Source: an uncultured Ruminococcus sp.
GTDB taxonomy: Bacteria > Bacillota > Clostridia > Oscillospirales > Acutalibacteraceae
Direction: 5' to 3'
Assembly (NCBI GenBank): GCA_902767175.1
Contig: CACXGH010000081.1
Location: forward strand, 1 to 23,530
DNA length: 23,530 nucleotides
Part shown: positions 22,745-23,530 of the stretch, piece after piece
How the letters are laid out: each line of letters starts with the position of its first letter
Numbering within the stretch: position 1 is the stretch's first letter
Notes under the pieces: generated by a model
Seen by the model: the letters and a program-made list of their open reading frames with translations, nothing else
The model's database searches: none
What the model was told of the DNA's origin: nothing
Translations under genes and position numbers: made by a program

Positions 22745-23416
22745 TTAGAGATATGTTATGTCGTTGAGAACAGCTTCGTATTTTGCTTTATCATCTGTAC
22801 GGCAGCATATCACAGCACAGTTATAGCCGCCTGTTCTCACCCTTAGCTTCTGCATAATGCATATCTTGTTGCCGCTCTGATCCATTGAATTCATCTTGCA
22901 GACTATTTCCTTGTTGTCAGTGGCATATACTCTTGCTTCGGGATATTGTTCACGGAGATAAGCAGTCATATTGCGGTAGGACAGCGTTTTGTCCTCTACA
23001 GATTCGAGCAGCAGCGTTGCTGTTCCTTCAGTATTTTGAAGGTAGATCCCGTATTTCGGGTTATAGTCATTATTTCTGATACAGAATTCATCGGAAAAGG
23101 TGACAGACAGCGATAAAACGCTTGTAGTGAATTTTAGCTTTCCTTTAGATGTCCTTATTACTCCGTCGGGCAGCTCAGCCGCAGTTCTGCTGCTTTGTTC
23201 CTCGGCTGATTTCTCACTCTGCTGTGATAACTCTGATTTTTCATTCTGTGAAGGCTCACTGCTCGCCTGCTTTTCAAATGATACGGCAGGTACGCTTGCT
23301 TTTCCCGAAAAGCTGAATTCACTGCTTTCCTGCGTATTGCCGCTGTTATTGCCGCAGGCACAGAATGAAATTGCTGCCGCAGCAAAAAAAACTGTTAAAG
23401 CTATCGACTTTTTCAT
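22745..23416 (-). CDS. Putative lipoprotein of unknown function
   Basis: A 223-residue exported protein. It starts MKKSIALTVFFAAAAISFCAC, a signal peptide with a lipobox-like FCA-C ending, so C21 is the likely lipidated residue (not a perfect L-A/S-G/A-C box). A Ser/Glu/Gln/Lys-rich spacer (about 25-82) would cross the cell wall. The C-terminal part (about 85-223) is a folded-looking alpha/beta domain with KLKFTTSVLSLSVTFSDEF, YGIYLQNTEGTATLLLESV and a Cys pair in AVICCRTDD. I do not recognise its family. AAGGGGTG stands 8 nt before the ATG. It is alone, on the strand opposite to rluD, and has an extended -10 next to a repeat copy. Confidence 0.75.
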   Translation of the reverse strand: MKKSIALTVFFAAAAISFCACGNNSGNTQESSEFSFSGKASVPAVSFEKQASSEPSQNEKSELSQQSEKSAEEQSSRTAAELPDGVIRTSKGKLKFTTSVLSLSVTFSDEFCIRNNDYNPKYGIYLQNTEGTATLLLESVEDKTLSYRNMTAYLREQYPEARVYATDNKEIVCKMNSMDQSGNKICIMQKLRVRTGGYNCAVICCRTDDKAKYEAVLNDITYL

Positions 23417-23446
23417 GGTCAGTCACCCCTTGTTTATACTGCTTTA

Positions 23447-23455
23447 ATTATAACA
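23447..23455 (-). promoter_or_regulatory. Extended -10 promoter of the lipoprotein gene
   Basis: TGTTATAAT reads on the minus strand at 23455-23447, 30 nt before the ATG. The region where a -35 should lie is inside the repeat copy and shows no good hexamer. TGnTATAAT promoters can work without one. Confidence 0.5.
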
Positions 23456-23530
23456 AGCGTCGATGTCCCCCGAGTCTCGCCTGCCGGCTCGGTCGGTGCT
23501 TCTGCCTTCGGCAGAGGTGTCCACCGGACA
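23447..23530. repeat. Repeat-family copy 3 (left end, diverged, cut by window edge)
   Basis: The left end TTATAACAAGCGTCGATG is the same as that of copy 2 (TTATAACAGACGTCGATG) except for two swapped bases. The interior then differs but is again GC-rich and self-complementary: CCGAG (23470-23474)/CTCGG and TCTGCC/GGCAGA hairpins. It looks like a member of the same or a sister repeat family. The right end lies outside the window. Confidence 0.55.

Overview
The window reads as low-to-mid GC chromosomal DNA from an anaerobic Firmicute, most likely a ruminococcus-like member of the Oscillospiraceae. Three things point that way: genes for maturing [FeFe]-hydrogenase (an anaerobe trait), a Gram-positive division and lipoprotein block in the order sepF - divIVA - ileS - lspA - rluD, and consensus sigma-A promoters with AGGAGG-type ribosome binding sites. 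I found no rRNA, tRNA, CRISPR array, phage or intact transposase. The species assignment is inference from gene content and style.

Left part (1-11000, mostly minus strand): transcription runs right to left through rmuC, then a THUMP-domain rRNA methyltransferase, dnaE, and a hydrogenase-maturation operon (TM1266-type regulator, hydE, hydG, hydF). The hyd operon has its own strong promoter just after dnaE. A leader of about 190 nt follows, with a terminator and competing helices that look like an attenuator or riboswitch. Copies of a structured repeat lie between hydE and hydG, after hydF, and at the right edge of the window. One copy supplies the last codons and the stop of hydE.

Middle (11000-14400): rmuC and corA are divergent, each with a good promoter. 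The corA leader holds a possible 27-codon leader peptide starting Met-Ser-Pro-Asp-Pro and hairpins that could hide the corA ribosome binding site, which suggests Mg2+-responsive control. A 174-bp MITE-like element follows corA. Next comes an unusual fusion of a uridine-phosphorylase-like domain with the tRNA-modifying enzyme MiaA.

Right part (14400-22740, plus strand): a membrane-anchored HlyD-like protein, the PLP-binding YggS/YlmE protein, SepF, DivIVA, IleRS, signal peptidase II (LspA) and an RluD-type pseudouridine synthase. This matches the B. subtilis ylmE-sepF-divIVA-ileS-lspA-ylyB neighbourhood, but ylmG and ylmH are missing. The set links septum assembly (SepF, DivIVA), isoleucyl-tRNA supply and lipoprotein processing. 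A small lipoprotein gene on the minus strand, itself a potential LspA substrate, closes the window.

The best candidates for undescribed biology are the hyd-operon leader RNA, the corA leader peptide and RNA, and the phosphorylase-MiaA fusion.
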